The translations under genes and the position numbers were made by a program. 10,025 nucleotides of DNA from the NCBI GenBank assembly GCA_964615935.1, contig CAZTTG010000149.1, positions 1 through 10,025 of the forward strand, read 5' to 3'. Source of the DNA: CAZTTG01 sp964615935 (GTDB lineage Bacteria; Planctomycetota; UBA1135; GCA-002686595). Under the pieces are notes generated by a model, which worked only from the letters and a program-made list of their open reading frames with translations, did no database searches and was not told the origin of the DNA. Of this stretch, positions 1-6,745 are shown piece by piece; the stretch's first letter is position 1; the number at the start of each line of letters is the position of its first letter.

Positions 1-2
1 CG

Positions 3-848
3 CGCAAGGGAATCGTACCGACGCTGTTCGACAAGCACACGATGGTGAGCCCCCGTGCGGCGGGACTGAGCTCGGCGGAGCGGCATCTGCTGCAGGTGTA
101 TCGGGAGGATGTGGAGCTGCTGTTGAGGCAGGCGTGGATCCTGTGCAGCCAGCAGAACGAGCCTTTCGGGCCGGTCATGTCCTGGCATTTGACGGTGGAC
201 AGCCGGCACGAGCCTCCGGCGATCGGGGAGTGGAACCGCCGGGCCCAGAGGGCCCTGGAGCGGCCGCTGAAAGGGGATGGAGCGCCCGAGGCCCGTGAGC
301 TGCTGTCGCTCTGCGTCCGCGAGTCGCCCCTCTCATTGCCGTCCCAGACTCAACTGGCCGCCGCCGCCCTTCGCCTGGTGCCCACGAACCAGGCACGGAT
401 CTACATCGCCTGCGACCTACAGCACAGCGATCGTATCGAGACGGCACTGCGGGGCTTCCAGGACGTGCTTTCCCGCAGCTCGGCGTTCCATAAGTCCTTC
501 TGCCTGCAGAACATGGCAGCTGCCTACGAGGAGTTGGGCGACATTCAGGCGGCGTCATTGTATGCGGCCGAGGCCTCTTCCCTCGATGAGAGCAGACCGG
601 ATCCTCTGATGAACTGGCTATACCTGAGCATCCAGAGGAGAGATCGGGAAGCGACGCTCCGAGCCTCGACCCGAGTCGATGAGCTGCTGCCCGTCGACCA
701 CGACGCCCTGACAGGATTCGTCAAGGTGCTGCCCAACCGGAAAGCGCTAGGCTGGTGGAAGCCCAACCTGGGCGTGGAAGGGTTCTTGTCGGGCATCATA
801 GAGCGGCTTGGACCTGCCTCAAGGAGCGTAGCAAATGCCTGCCACTAG
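3..848 (+). CDS. TPR-like protein of unknown function, 3' part (start lies upstream of the window or at 42)
   Basis: The frame is open from the first complete codon (position 3) to the TAG at 846-848. An ATG at 42 would give 268 residues, but no Shine-Dalgarno precedes it and the 13 codons before it read through without a stop, so the true start is probably outside the window. Counting from 42, residues about 117-217 contain three helix-pair units resembling tetratricopeptide repeats. The clearest is at about 153-185, with the Asn..Ala..Tyr..Leu-Gly-Asp pattern followed by small residues in helix B. There is no signal peptide or membrane segment in the visible part, so it is probably cytosolic unless the missing N-terminus carries one. 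TPR proteins usually act as protein-protein scaffolds; no partner or catalytic motif can be named. Its 3' end overlaps the next small ORF by 14 nt, indicating co-translation. The TPR assignment is moderate and the specific function is unknown. Confidence 0.7.
   Translation, partial: RKGIVPTLFDKHTMVSPRAAGLSSAERHLLQVYREDVELLLRQAWILCSQQNEPFGPVMSWHLTVDSRHEPPAIGEWNRRAQRALERPLKGDGAPEARELLSLCVRESPLSLPSQTQLAAAALRLVPTNQARIYIACDLQHSDRIETALRGFQDVLSRSSAFHKSFCLQNMAAAYEELGDIQAASLYAAEASSLDESRPDPLMNWLYLSIQRRDREATLRASTRVDELLPVDHDALTGFVKVLPNRKALGWWKPNLGVEGFLSGIIERLGPASRSVANACH
821..826 (+). promoter_or_regulatory. Shine-Dalgarno site for the small secreted peptide
   Basis: AAGGAG lies 8 nt before the ATG at 835, inside the last codons of the upstream TPR-like gene. 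It is one of the best ribosome binding sites in the window and is the main reason for accepting the small downstream ORF as translated and probably coupled to its neighbour. Confidence 0.6.
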
Positions 849-1056
849 AAGAGAAAGGAAGCGACGAGCCGCCGCCATTCTGGCCCTGCTCGCTGCGCTC
901 CTGCCCGTGATTCCGGGCTCAGGGCTCGCTCTCCCCGGAGGAGGTGGACAATCGACGGGCGTTCCGCCCTGTCCGTCCTTGGGAGAGAATCCCGGCTTCC
1001 CCGGGGGAAGGATGGGCTTGGGGGTGATACGGCCTCCTGGAGTGAAGGTGCCTTAG
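835..1056 (+). CDS. small secreted or membrane-anchored Gly/Pro-rich peptide, 73 aa
   Basis: This small ORF starts at ATG 835 behind a strong AAGGAG site and overlaps the end of the TPR-like gene by 14 nt. The N-terminus is a textbook export signal: a very basic n-region (RRERKRR at residues 5-11), a hydrophobic core of Ala/Leu/Ile/Val at about 12-26, and small residues (Gly, Ser, Ala) near a possible cleavage site at about 28-33. The remaining roughly 40 residues are low-complexity, rich in Gly and Pro, with one Cys. No domain is recognised. The product would be a short exported peptide made together with the TPR-like protein. It could be a spurious ORF in GC-rich DNA, but the ribosome binding site and signal-like N-terminus argue against that. 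Function unknown. Confidence 0.55.
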   Translation: MPATRRERKRRAAAILALLAALLPVIPGSGLALPGGGGQSTGVPPCPSLGENPGFPGGRMGLGVIRPPGVKVP

Positions 1057-1179
1057 AACTTTGCTCTTCACGTCTCACTCCATTGCCCCAGCAGGAGGAC
1101 CAAAGCCCGGCCCCGAGTTTTGGGCTCTCCAATGTGAACTCCAAGCTCTCGATCTGGCCCATTCCACTTTGGCGTTGCA

Positions 1180-4100
1180 GTGAGACCGTACACTCGATGG
1201 TGGGCGCTCGCGGGCGTGCTGATCGCAGCACTTGTCGTCCTGAAGCTCTCCACGGGCAGAGGCGGGTCTACGGGAGATCACACAGCTAGTCCGGGGAAGG
1301 AGGCGGCTCACACTCAGAATACGCCAACCAGTGCAACGGAACTCGTCCCAGGGGGAGGCGCTGGGGAGGCCACCGATGTACTCAAGCGGGACGGGGCCTC
1401 CATGGCACCGGATGGGGCGGATCGCATTTCAGCCCCGATCAGAGGGTGTTTTGGAATGGTGGTGGATGTCAGTGCGAACGGCATCCCCGGCGCCCTGGTC
1501 TCATGGACTCCCTTGCAGCCCGAGTGGATCGACGGCGAGGTCACCTGGTCCGATCAGAACTGGCAGGAGGTCGAGGCGACCACGGTCCTGACGACAGCGG
1601 GACCAGACGGCCGATACGAGCTCCCAGCGTTGCCTGCAGGGGCACTTGCCGAACTCTCTGCGGTCTGGGCCACGAAGCCGGGCTTTGTGGCCGAAGCCGT
1701 GGTGCTCGATTCGACATCCAGCGATCGGCATCTAGACATCGTGCTGGAGCCAGCGGAAGCCCTGGAAGTCGTCGTTCTGAGCGGATTGGGCGCGTGCGTG
1801 GAGGGTGCAACCGTGGAGTATGCCGCGGACTACGATCGCGACGCCCGGGGCCCCGAGGCGGATCCCCTAGAGAGGAGAGCCCAGCTCATTCTGAGGAGGA
1901 CCCCGGTGACGGGGGCCGAAGGGATCGTGATGCTGCCCTCCTACCCGGACCACTTTGTCGTCCAGGCCAGGAAGGATGGGATGATCAGCGATGTCCTCTC
2001 GAGGACCGAAGAGCGCCGACTGACTCTGAGCCTCAAGGGGACCTTCTCGGTGAGAGGGTCGGTCCGCTTTGCGCCGGGAGTGTCTTCGGAGATCCCCCTC
2101 CACGTGGACTGCCGAGCCCTGGAGGGAAGTCGCTTGCACCGGTTGGCCCGTGTCCCGGTGGACGGCGAGGGCCGCTGGTCCATGCACTCGATCCCCCTGC
2201 TGGTCATCGACAGCTACGTGTTCCGGCTGGCCGCCGAAGGCGTGGCTCTAGACGAGGAGCACACGGGGATCCCTAGCGCGGGCGACGTGGTCGAGGTTGA
2301 GCTTGAGGCGTGGCCGGGCGAGGCGTTCGCAGTCCACGCTGTGGACGATCTGGGCCACGACTTGGCCGGTGCGAACGTCGCTGTCTACTGGCTCATCGAT
2401 GACACGATCCATACGATCGATCTCACGACCGACCCGGAGGGCATGTGCCGCACGGACGAATGCATCCCGACCGACATATGGCTGTACGCCACCGCCGAGG
2501 GCTATCTGGCGGGCACGGGGGGTCCTATCACGCTCCCCGCACCCGAGCTGGGGTTCGCCGAAATCGTACTGCAGAAGGCCGGCATGATCCGCGGACGGGT
2601 CCTGCACCTCGGACAGCCCGTGCGCGACTTCGAGGTCGCCTGGATGGGTCCGGGGAATGACGACCCCGTGAGTCAGCACGTTTCGGATAGCGCCGAGGGC
2701 GCCTTCGAGTTCGCGGACGTCCCTCCGGGGGAAGTTACCCTGATGGCCTCCTCCGAGGGATACGCGCAGAGCGAGCTCGTCTCCGCGACAATCGATCGCG
2801 ATGAAGCACCGGAGGTGGTGATCGAGCTGCCCGAGGCCATCCGCGGGCACGGACGTGTGGTCTCGGCCGAGACCCGTGCTCCGGTCCCGGAAGCCACGAT
2901 CCTGCTCTTCACGTGCCACCGGGGGAAGCTCCTGTACGAGCGCGGGAGCCGCTACTTCGGGGGGCCGGAAGGAGAGTTCGAGGTCTCGGGCCTCAATCGG
3001 GGAATCAACATTCTCCTTGTGGAGACTGAGGGGTATGCGGACACGTACTTTCGGGGCTTCGGAGTCAGTGGCGAGGGGCTTGCCTTTGGGGAGGTAGCGC
3101 TCAACCGCACGCAAGCGCTGACCATCCAACTGCTCGCCGAGGAGCCGGCCGACTTCTCCGCGTACTCCCTGTCGGCCTCTGGACCAGAGATTATTCAGCA
3201 GCGGTCTTTCCCAGCGGCGGGCGAGCTGGTCTGCGAGGACATTGCGCCTGGGGACTGGACCATCCTAGTCAATGATCCCTACGGCATCTCCCGGCGCATC
3301 AACAAGAGACTTGCCCCGGGGCAGGATTGGATCATCCAGCTGCACGTTCAAGGCAGCGGGCAGATCCTGGTTGAAGTCATACCCGAGCCACTGGGCGAAC
3401 TGCCCATGAAGGGCGTGCTTCACGCCGAATACTACACGGAACAAGGCGGCAGAGTTGACCTGACTGCGTACCTACCCTCCGACGGCAAGTACACCTTCCC
3501 ACGCTTCCCGACCGATTCCGTGTCGTTCACCGTCTTCACGCCAGATTGGCGGGTCCTCGGCTCCGCATCCGCCCAGCTAGAAGACCGCCCCGAACAGACC
3601 GTCCGAATCCAGCTCGGGGGACACCCCCTGGCCGTGAAAGTGGTGGATGATCTCGGGGAGCCGGTCGCTGGCGCGATGGTCATCGTATCGTCGCTGGACG
3701 CCGAAGGGCGGTGGTCAGCGGGGGAGACCTCGGGGGCGGACGGCACCGCCGAGTTCGGCAAGGTGGCCTTCGAGGAGCTCCTCGTCCACATGATCCACCC
3801 CGTCCGAGGTAGCAGAGTGGGGGTGCACATACGGCCCGAGGAGTTGCTGGACGGCCTAGCCGAGCTGAAGCTCAGCGGCGAAGCCAGGCTAGAGATACCA
3901 CTTCAAGACGATGGAGTGCCCTGCCCCCACGTGCCAGTGCTGCTCCGCGATCCAACGGCCTTCTTCACCATCGGTGAGTACACCTCCGATGCTGCGGGGA
4001 CTATCGATATTGCGGGCTTGAGCGAGGGGCCCCACCGTCTCGCCCTCAATGATCCCCGCTACTGGCCCTCGGAGCACACCGTCGAAGCATCTAATTCGGG

Positions 4101-4422
4101 GTCCTCGAAACCCGTCGAGATCCGGCGTCTCGGCGGCCTGTCGATCGAGGTCCTCGACCCGGGCGGCGTGCGGGTCGGCGGCGTGCCTGTCGAGCTCGTT
4201 TCGGTGGAGTTCGGAATCCCTGTCGCCCAGTGGCTTTCCCAAGGCCTCGTGCTCTGTGGCGAGAGCGGCCTGAACACCGACCTCTCGGGCCGGATCCAGG
4301 TAGATGGGCTGCCACACGGCACATATTCGTGGCGGATCGCGGGGGGATCAGCGAGCGGCCTCGGCGGCGAGGTCATCGTGCCAGGGGGGGAGACGGGCAA
4401 GTTGATCGTGCGGCTGCCCTGA
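1180..4422 (+). CDS. large membrane-anchored or secreted protein with about 11 carboxypeptidase-regulatory-like repeats, 1080 aa
   Basis: The GTG at 1180 is the only usual start codon between the upstream in-frame stop (1135-1137) and the hydrophobic segment, although no good Shine-Dalgarno precedes it. Residues 1-7 are basic and about 8-23 form a hydrophobic helix, so the protein is either a signal-anchor protein facing out or is cleaved and exported. Residues about 24-85 are a polar Ser/Thr/Gly linker. The rest is a chain of beta-sandwich units resembling CarboxypepD_reg or CNA-B-like folds, with units starting near residues 87, 195, 289, 383, 470, 554, 647, 727, 817, 903 and 987 (spacing about 80-108). 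The clearest carry the typical pattern of a valine-rich strand, D-x-x-G-x-P-V-x-G-A, then a G-x-Y/F-x-x-x-x-L-P-x-G turn (for example 817-835 and 987-1005). There is no catalytic peptidase domain. Such proteins usually have adhesive, structural or ligand-binding surface roles; the exact role is unknown. It ends convergently, 18 nt from the minus-strand operon. Confidence 0.85.
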   Translation: MRPYTRWWALAGVLIAALVVLKLSTGRGGSTGDHTASPGKEAAHTQNTPTSATELVPGGGAGEATDVLKRDGASMAPDGADRISAPIRGCFGMVVDVSANGIPGALVSWTPLQPEWIDGEVTWSDQNWQEVEATTVLTTAGPDGRYELPALPAGALAELSAVWATKPGFVAEAVVLDSTSSDRHLDIVLEPAEALEVVVLSGLGACVEGATVEYAADYDRDARGPEADPLERRAQLILRRTPVTGAEGIVMLPSYPDHFVVQARKDGMISDVLSRTEERRLTLSLKGTFSVRGSVRFAPGVSSEIPLHVDCRALEGSRLHRLARVPVDGEGRWSMHSIPLLVIDSYVFRLAAEGVALDEEHTGIPSAGDVVEVELEAWPGEAFAVHAVDDLGHDLAGANVAVYWLIDDTIHTIDLTTDPEGMCRTDECIPTDIWLYATAEGYLAGTGGPITLPAPELGFAEIVLQKAGMIRGRVLHLGQPVRDFEVAWMGPGNDDPVSQHVSDSAEGAFEFADVPPGEVTLMASSEGYAQSELVSATIDRDEAPEVVIELPEAIRGHGRVVSAETRAPVPEATILLFTCHRGKLLYERGSRYFGGPEGEFEVSGLNRGINILLVETEGYADTYFRGFGVSGEGLAFGEVALNRTQALTIQLLAEEPADFSAYSLSASGPEIIQQRSFPAAGELVCEDIAPGDWTILVNDPYGISRRINKRLAPGQDWIIQLHVQGSGQILVEVIPEPLGELPMKGVLHAEYYTEQGGRVDLTAYLPSDGKYTFPRFPTDSVSFTVFTPDWRVLGSASAQLEDRPEQTVRIQLGGHPLAVKVVDDLGEPVAGAMVIVSSLDAEGRWSAGETSGADGTAEFGKVAFEELLVHMIHPVRGSRVGVHIRPEELLDGLAELKLSGEARLEIPLQDDGVPCPHVPVLLRDPTAFFTIGEYTSDAAGTIDIAGLSEGPHRLALNDPRYWPSEHTVEASNSGSSKPVEIRRLGGLSIEVLDPGGVRVGGVPVELVSVEFGIPVAQWLSQGLVLCGESGLNTDLSGRIQVDGLPHGTYSWRIAGGSASGLGGEVIVPGGETGKLIVRLP

Positions 4423-4437
4423 GGGCGGGAACGCCTC
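4421..4437. terminator. weak hairpin between convergent genes, possible bidirectional terminator
   Basis: In the 18-nt gap between two convergent genes, GAGGGCG (4421-4427) can pair with CGCCTC (4432-4437) around a GGAA tetraloop, leaving one bulged G. No T-tract follows on either strand, so this is not a classical intrinsic terminator. Its position between converging stops is the main argument for a role. Confidence 0.22.
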
Positions 4438-4440
4438 GCC

Positions 4441-5370
4441 TCAGTTGCCGAAGAAGGTCCACCAGGCCTCGGCCACTCCTCCCGCCTCGGCGTCGCCGCG
4501 GTGCACCCAGAGGCGGTAGCGGAGCTCGAGTGGCTGGCCGGGCTCCAGGGTGAAGGGCTCGACCCCAGGCCAGGCCGCATTCAGGTCGCCGTAGTGCCGC
4601 AGGGTCCAGGGGGGCGGGAAGCCTGGGTGGTCCGGGTGGACGAGAACGGCGACACCTGAGAGGTCGGCGCGGTCCTCGAAGCGAGCCGACAGGTCCGCCC
4701 AGGCGAAGGGCTGGCGGTCGCTGTCGGCGGACTGCACACCGGTGTCGGTGCAGAGGACCGTGTCCCCTCGCGGCGCGAAGCGGAGGTTGAGGCCGCCGTA
4801 GCCCTTCTGCACCTGACCCTGGAGCATGATCGGCTCCTTCAGGGCCTCGATCCTGAACTCCAGATCGATGGCGCGACCGAGCGGGCCCGCCGGGTGCGCG
4901 AGGATGCTCACCCGCTCGCGCGCCGCCTTGCTGCCGTCGTCGAGGATCCAGAGGTTGGAGAGGAGCAGATGCGCTCCCTCGCCGTCGGTGCGGCGCTCGA
5001 GGATCTCCTCGAAATGCCCGCGGAGGCCGCGGATATGCCACAGCTCGACCGCGAGCTCGCCCACCCTCATCCGAGGCCACATCAGCGAAGCGCCCCGATG
5101 GTGCACGTGATCCGGCGGGAAGTCGTCGGTCAGCACCTCCCCGTCCAGGCCCCAGATCGGGTGCAGGTAGCCCGCGCGCTCGCGATCCAGCGGCAGCCCC
5201 TCGGGGCGCTGGAAGCCGAAGTTGTAGGCCAGCACCGGCGCCTCGCCCTCGAAGATGCGGATCGCGCCAGCCGCCTCGTCCACCTCGATCATGAACCTCG
5301 ATTCGGACTCCACGACCGATGCGCAGGAGCCGAGCGCGATGAGAAGAACGACGGTCAGCGCGCGCGCCAT
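4441..5370 (-). CDS. DUF6807 (PmoA-like) family lipoprotein, 309 aa
   Basis: The start at 5370 is chosen because it gives a clean lipoprotein signal: basic start, hydrophobic Leu/Val/Ile core, and a lipobox L-G-S-C with the lipidated Cys at residue 16. It also follows a purine-rich ribosome binding site. The mature part matches the family named after a 'methane oxygenase PmoA' annotation (DUF6807), although nothing links it to methane oxidation. Visible family hallmarks are YLHPIWGLDGEVLT (68-81), the histidine cluster DHVHHRG (87-93), KGYGGLNLRF (189-198), and VLVHPDHPGFPPPW (242-255) followed by an RYRLWVH strand (284-290). The fold is expected to be a beta-sandwich, and the clustered His residues could bind a metal or sugar. 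The gene begins 2 nt after the stop of the enolase-superfamily gene, so the two are almost certainly co-transcribed and translationally coupled. Family members are common beside dehydrogenases and sugar-catabolic genes in Planctomycetota and Bacteroidota. Substrate and activity are unknown. Confidence 0.85.
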   Translation of the reverse strand: MARALTVVLLIALGSCASVVESESRFMIEVDEAAGAIRIFEGEAPVLAYNFGFQRPEGLPLDRERAGYLHPIWGLDGEVLTDDFPPDHVHHRGASLMWPRMRVGELAVELWHIRGLRGHFEEILERRTDGEGAHLLLSNLWILDDGSKAARERVSILAHPAGPLGRAIDLEFRIEALKEPIMLQGQVQKGYGGLNLRFAPRGDTVLCTDTGVQSADSDRQPFAWADLSARFEDRADLSGVAVLVHPDHPGFPPPWTLRHYGDLNAAWPGVEPFTLEPGQPLELRYRLWVHRGDAEAGGVAEAWWTFFGN

Positions 5371-5372
5371 GC

Positions 5373-6614
5373 TCAGCCCCCCCTCGCGGTCCTCGCCACC
5401 AGCTCCGCCAGTCGATCCTCGTCCACCTCCACCCCCAGGCCGGGGCCCTCGGGGATGTGCAAGCGACCGTTCTCGACCTCCAGCGGGCGTTTGGAAAGGT
5501 CCTCGGTGAGGAACTGCGGACCGTTCAGCGCGGCCGGGTACTTCAGACCATAGGCGCCATAGAGCGCCGCCGTGGCCGCCAGCGAGACGTCCGGGTCGGT
5601 CAGCCCGCTGCCGAGCCACATGAGATCGGCCTCCAGCAGGAGCTCGATCTGGCGACGAGCGGAGAGCAGACCACCACAACGCGCCGGCTTCATGGCCACG
5701 CCGTCGATCATGTCCAGGCGAATGAACTCGGAGAGCTCCACCGGCGAGACCACGCCCTCGTCCATCAGGATCGGCAGGGCGCCCTGCTTCCTGAGCGCCT
5801 GGTAGCCGCTGATGCGGTTGGGACGGATGGGCGCCTCCAGGACGTCCACGCCGACCTCGGCCAGCCGCGGCGCGACCGAGAGGGCCGCCTCGGGCGAGTA
5901 GCCGCCGTTGGCGTCCGCCCACAGGAAGGCGTCCGGCGCGTGCTCGCGCACGAGGCGGGCGAGCTCCACGTCGAAGTCCGGGTCGGGCGCCACCTTGATG
6001 TTGAAGTGGTCGTAGCCGCGCTCGCGGCCGGCGGCGATCAGGCCGGCCACCTCGTCCAGGCTGCGCGGGTTGAGGGTCCAGCTCAGGGTCAGCGGCTCGC
6101 CGCGCGGACGACCCCACATCTGCGAGAGGGAGCGGCCGCCGAGCTTGCCGGCGAGATCGTGCAGCGCCAGGTCGATCCCGGCGCGGGCGATGGGCATGCC
6201 GGTGGAGAAGCCCGGGGCCACGGCGCGGTCCATGAGCTCGTGCGCGCCCTCGATGTCCAGGGGATCGGTGCCCAGGAGCGCCGGCGCGAAGTACTCGCGC
6301 AGCACGAGGGTCGCGGTCTCCAGGGTCTCGTAGCTCCACTTGGCGATGGGGACGCTCTGACCCCAGCCCACCCGGCCGCCGTCGGTCGTGATCTTCACCA
6401 TGACCGCCGCCCGACCCTGCGAGCCGTGGGGACCCGTGAAGAACTTGAAGTAGCCCGTCATCGGGTAGCGCAGGGGGAAGACCTCGATGCGCTCGATCCG
6501 GTCCGTGGAGCCGGCCCCCGCGGCCGGGGCCGCACAGGCGATGGGGAGGGAGGAGGCCGCGGCGGCCGCCTGCAGGAACCGACGGCGATCGAAACGCTTC
6601 GCTCGGGTTGCCAT
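5373..6614 (-). CDS. Tat-exported enolase-superfamily enzyme (mandelate racemase/muconate lactonizing type), 413 aa
   Basis: The start at 6614 gives a compact twin-arginine signal (KRFDRRRFLQ at residues 6-15, then an Ala-rich core). An alternative ATG at 6698 would add 28 residues and has a purine stretch directly against it, so it is less likely. After the signal come the enolase N-terminal capping domain (about 38-165) and the TIM-barrel domain. Metal ligands are visible as D234 (WADANGGY), E260 (LEAPI) and D285 (MDEG). K309 (MKPARCGG) occupies the sixth-strand lysine position of the muconate lactonizing enzyme subgroup. At the second-strand KxK motif the first Lys is replaced: N205-I-K207. 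K207 and K309 would still allow proton abstraction next to a carboxylate, with Mg2+ stabilising the enolate. The reaction could be dehydration, racemisation or cycloisomerisation; the substrate cannot be read. Tat export suits a folded metalloenzyme working in the periplasm, alongside the downstream lipoprotein. P-I-A-C at residues 24-27 is a poor lipobox. Confidence 0.9.
   Translation of the reverse strand: MATRAKRFDRRRFLQAAAAASSLPIACAAPAAGAGSTDRIERIEVFPLRYPMTGYFKFFTGPHGSQGRAAVMVKITTDGGRVGWGQSVPIAKWSYETLETATLVLREYFAPALLGTDPLDIEGAHELMDRAVAPGFSTGMPIARAGIDLALHDLAGKLGGRSLSQMWGRPRGEPLTLSWTLNPRSLDEVAGLIAAGRERGYDHFNIKVAPDPDFDVELARLVREHAPDAFLWADANGGYSPEAALSVAPRLAEVGVDVLEAPIRPNRISGYQALRKQGALPILMDEGVVSPVELSEFIRLDMIDGVAMKPARCGGLLSARRQIELLLEADLMWLGSGLTDPDVSLAATAALYGAYGLKYPAALNGPQFLTEDLSKRPLEVENGRLHIPEGPGLGVEVDEDRLAELVARTARGG
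5377..5385 (-). promoter_or_regulatory. purine-rich ribosome binding site inside the end of the upstream gene
   Basis: Read on the minus strand, GAGGGGGGG lies just before TGAGCATG, where the TGA ends the enolase-superfamily gene and the ATG starts the lipoprotein gene. The site overlaps the last codons of the upstream gene, consistent with coupled translation. The seven-G run is also a place where indel errors could arise. Confidence 0.5.
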
Positions 6615-6745
6615 GGCTGCTGGACCTCGGGCTGGAATGGGCCCCAGAGGGGGAAGAAGGGGCGAGGATACGAATGTTGGGATACTGTTTTCGCCCATCT
6701 TCCTGAATCCCGCACCGTACCCGGAAGGTCTCCCTGAGCGGAGCC
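6615..6745. promoter_or_regulatory. divergent intergenic region, probable promoters for the operon and the sigma-factor gene
   Basis: This 131-nt stretch separates the enolase-superfamily operon (leftward) from the ECF sigma-fusion gene (rightward) and must hold promoters for both unless they lie further inside the genes. It includes a locally AT-richer patch at about 6666-6692. Candidate -10-like boxes are GATACT (6681-6686, plus strand) and TATCCT (about 6664-6669, minus strand), each matching four of six consensus bases, but neither has a convincing -35 at the right distance. No operator palindrome stands out. The arrangement would allow the sigma factor to control its own gene and the operon together, which is inference. 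Confidence 0.35.

Noticed and set aside
1100..1127. Possible terminator in the 123-nt gap before the repeat protein: AGCCC and GGGCT could pair.
   Set aside because: The stem is only 5 bp with a 13-nt loop and no T-tract follows; too weak to annotate.
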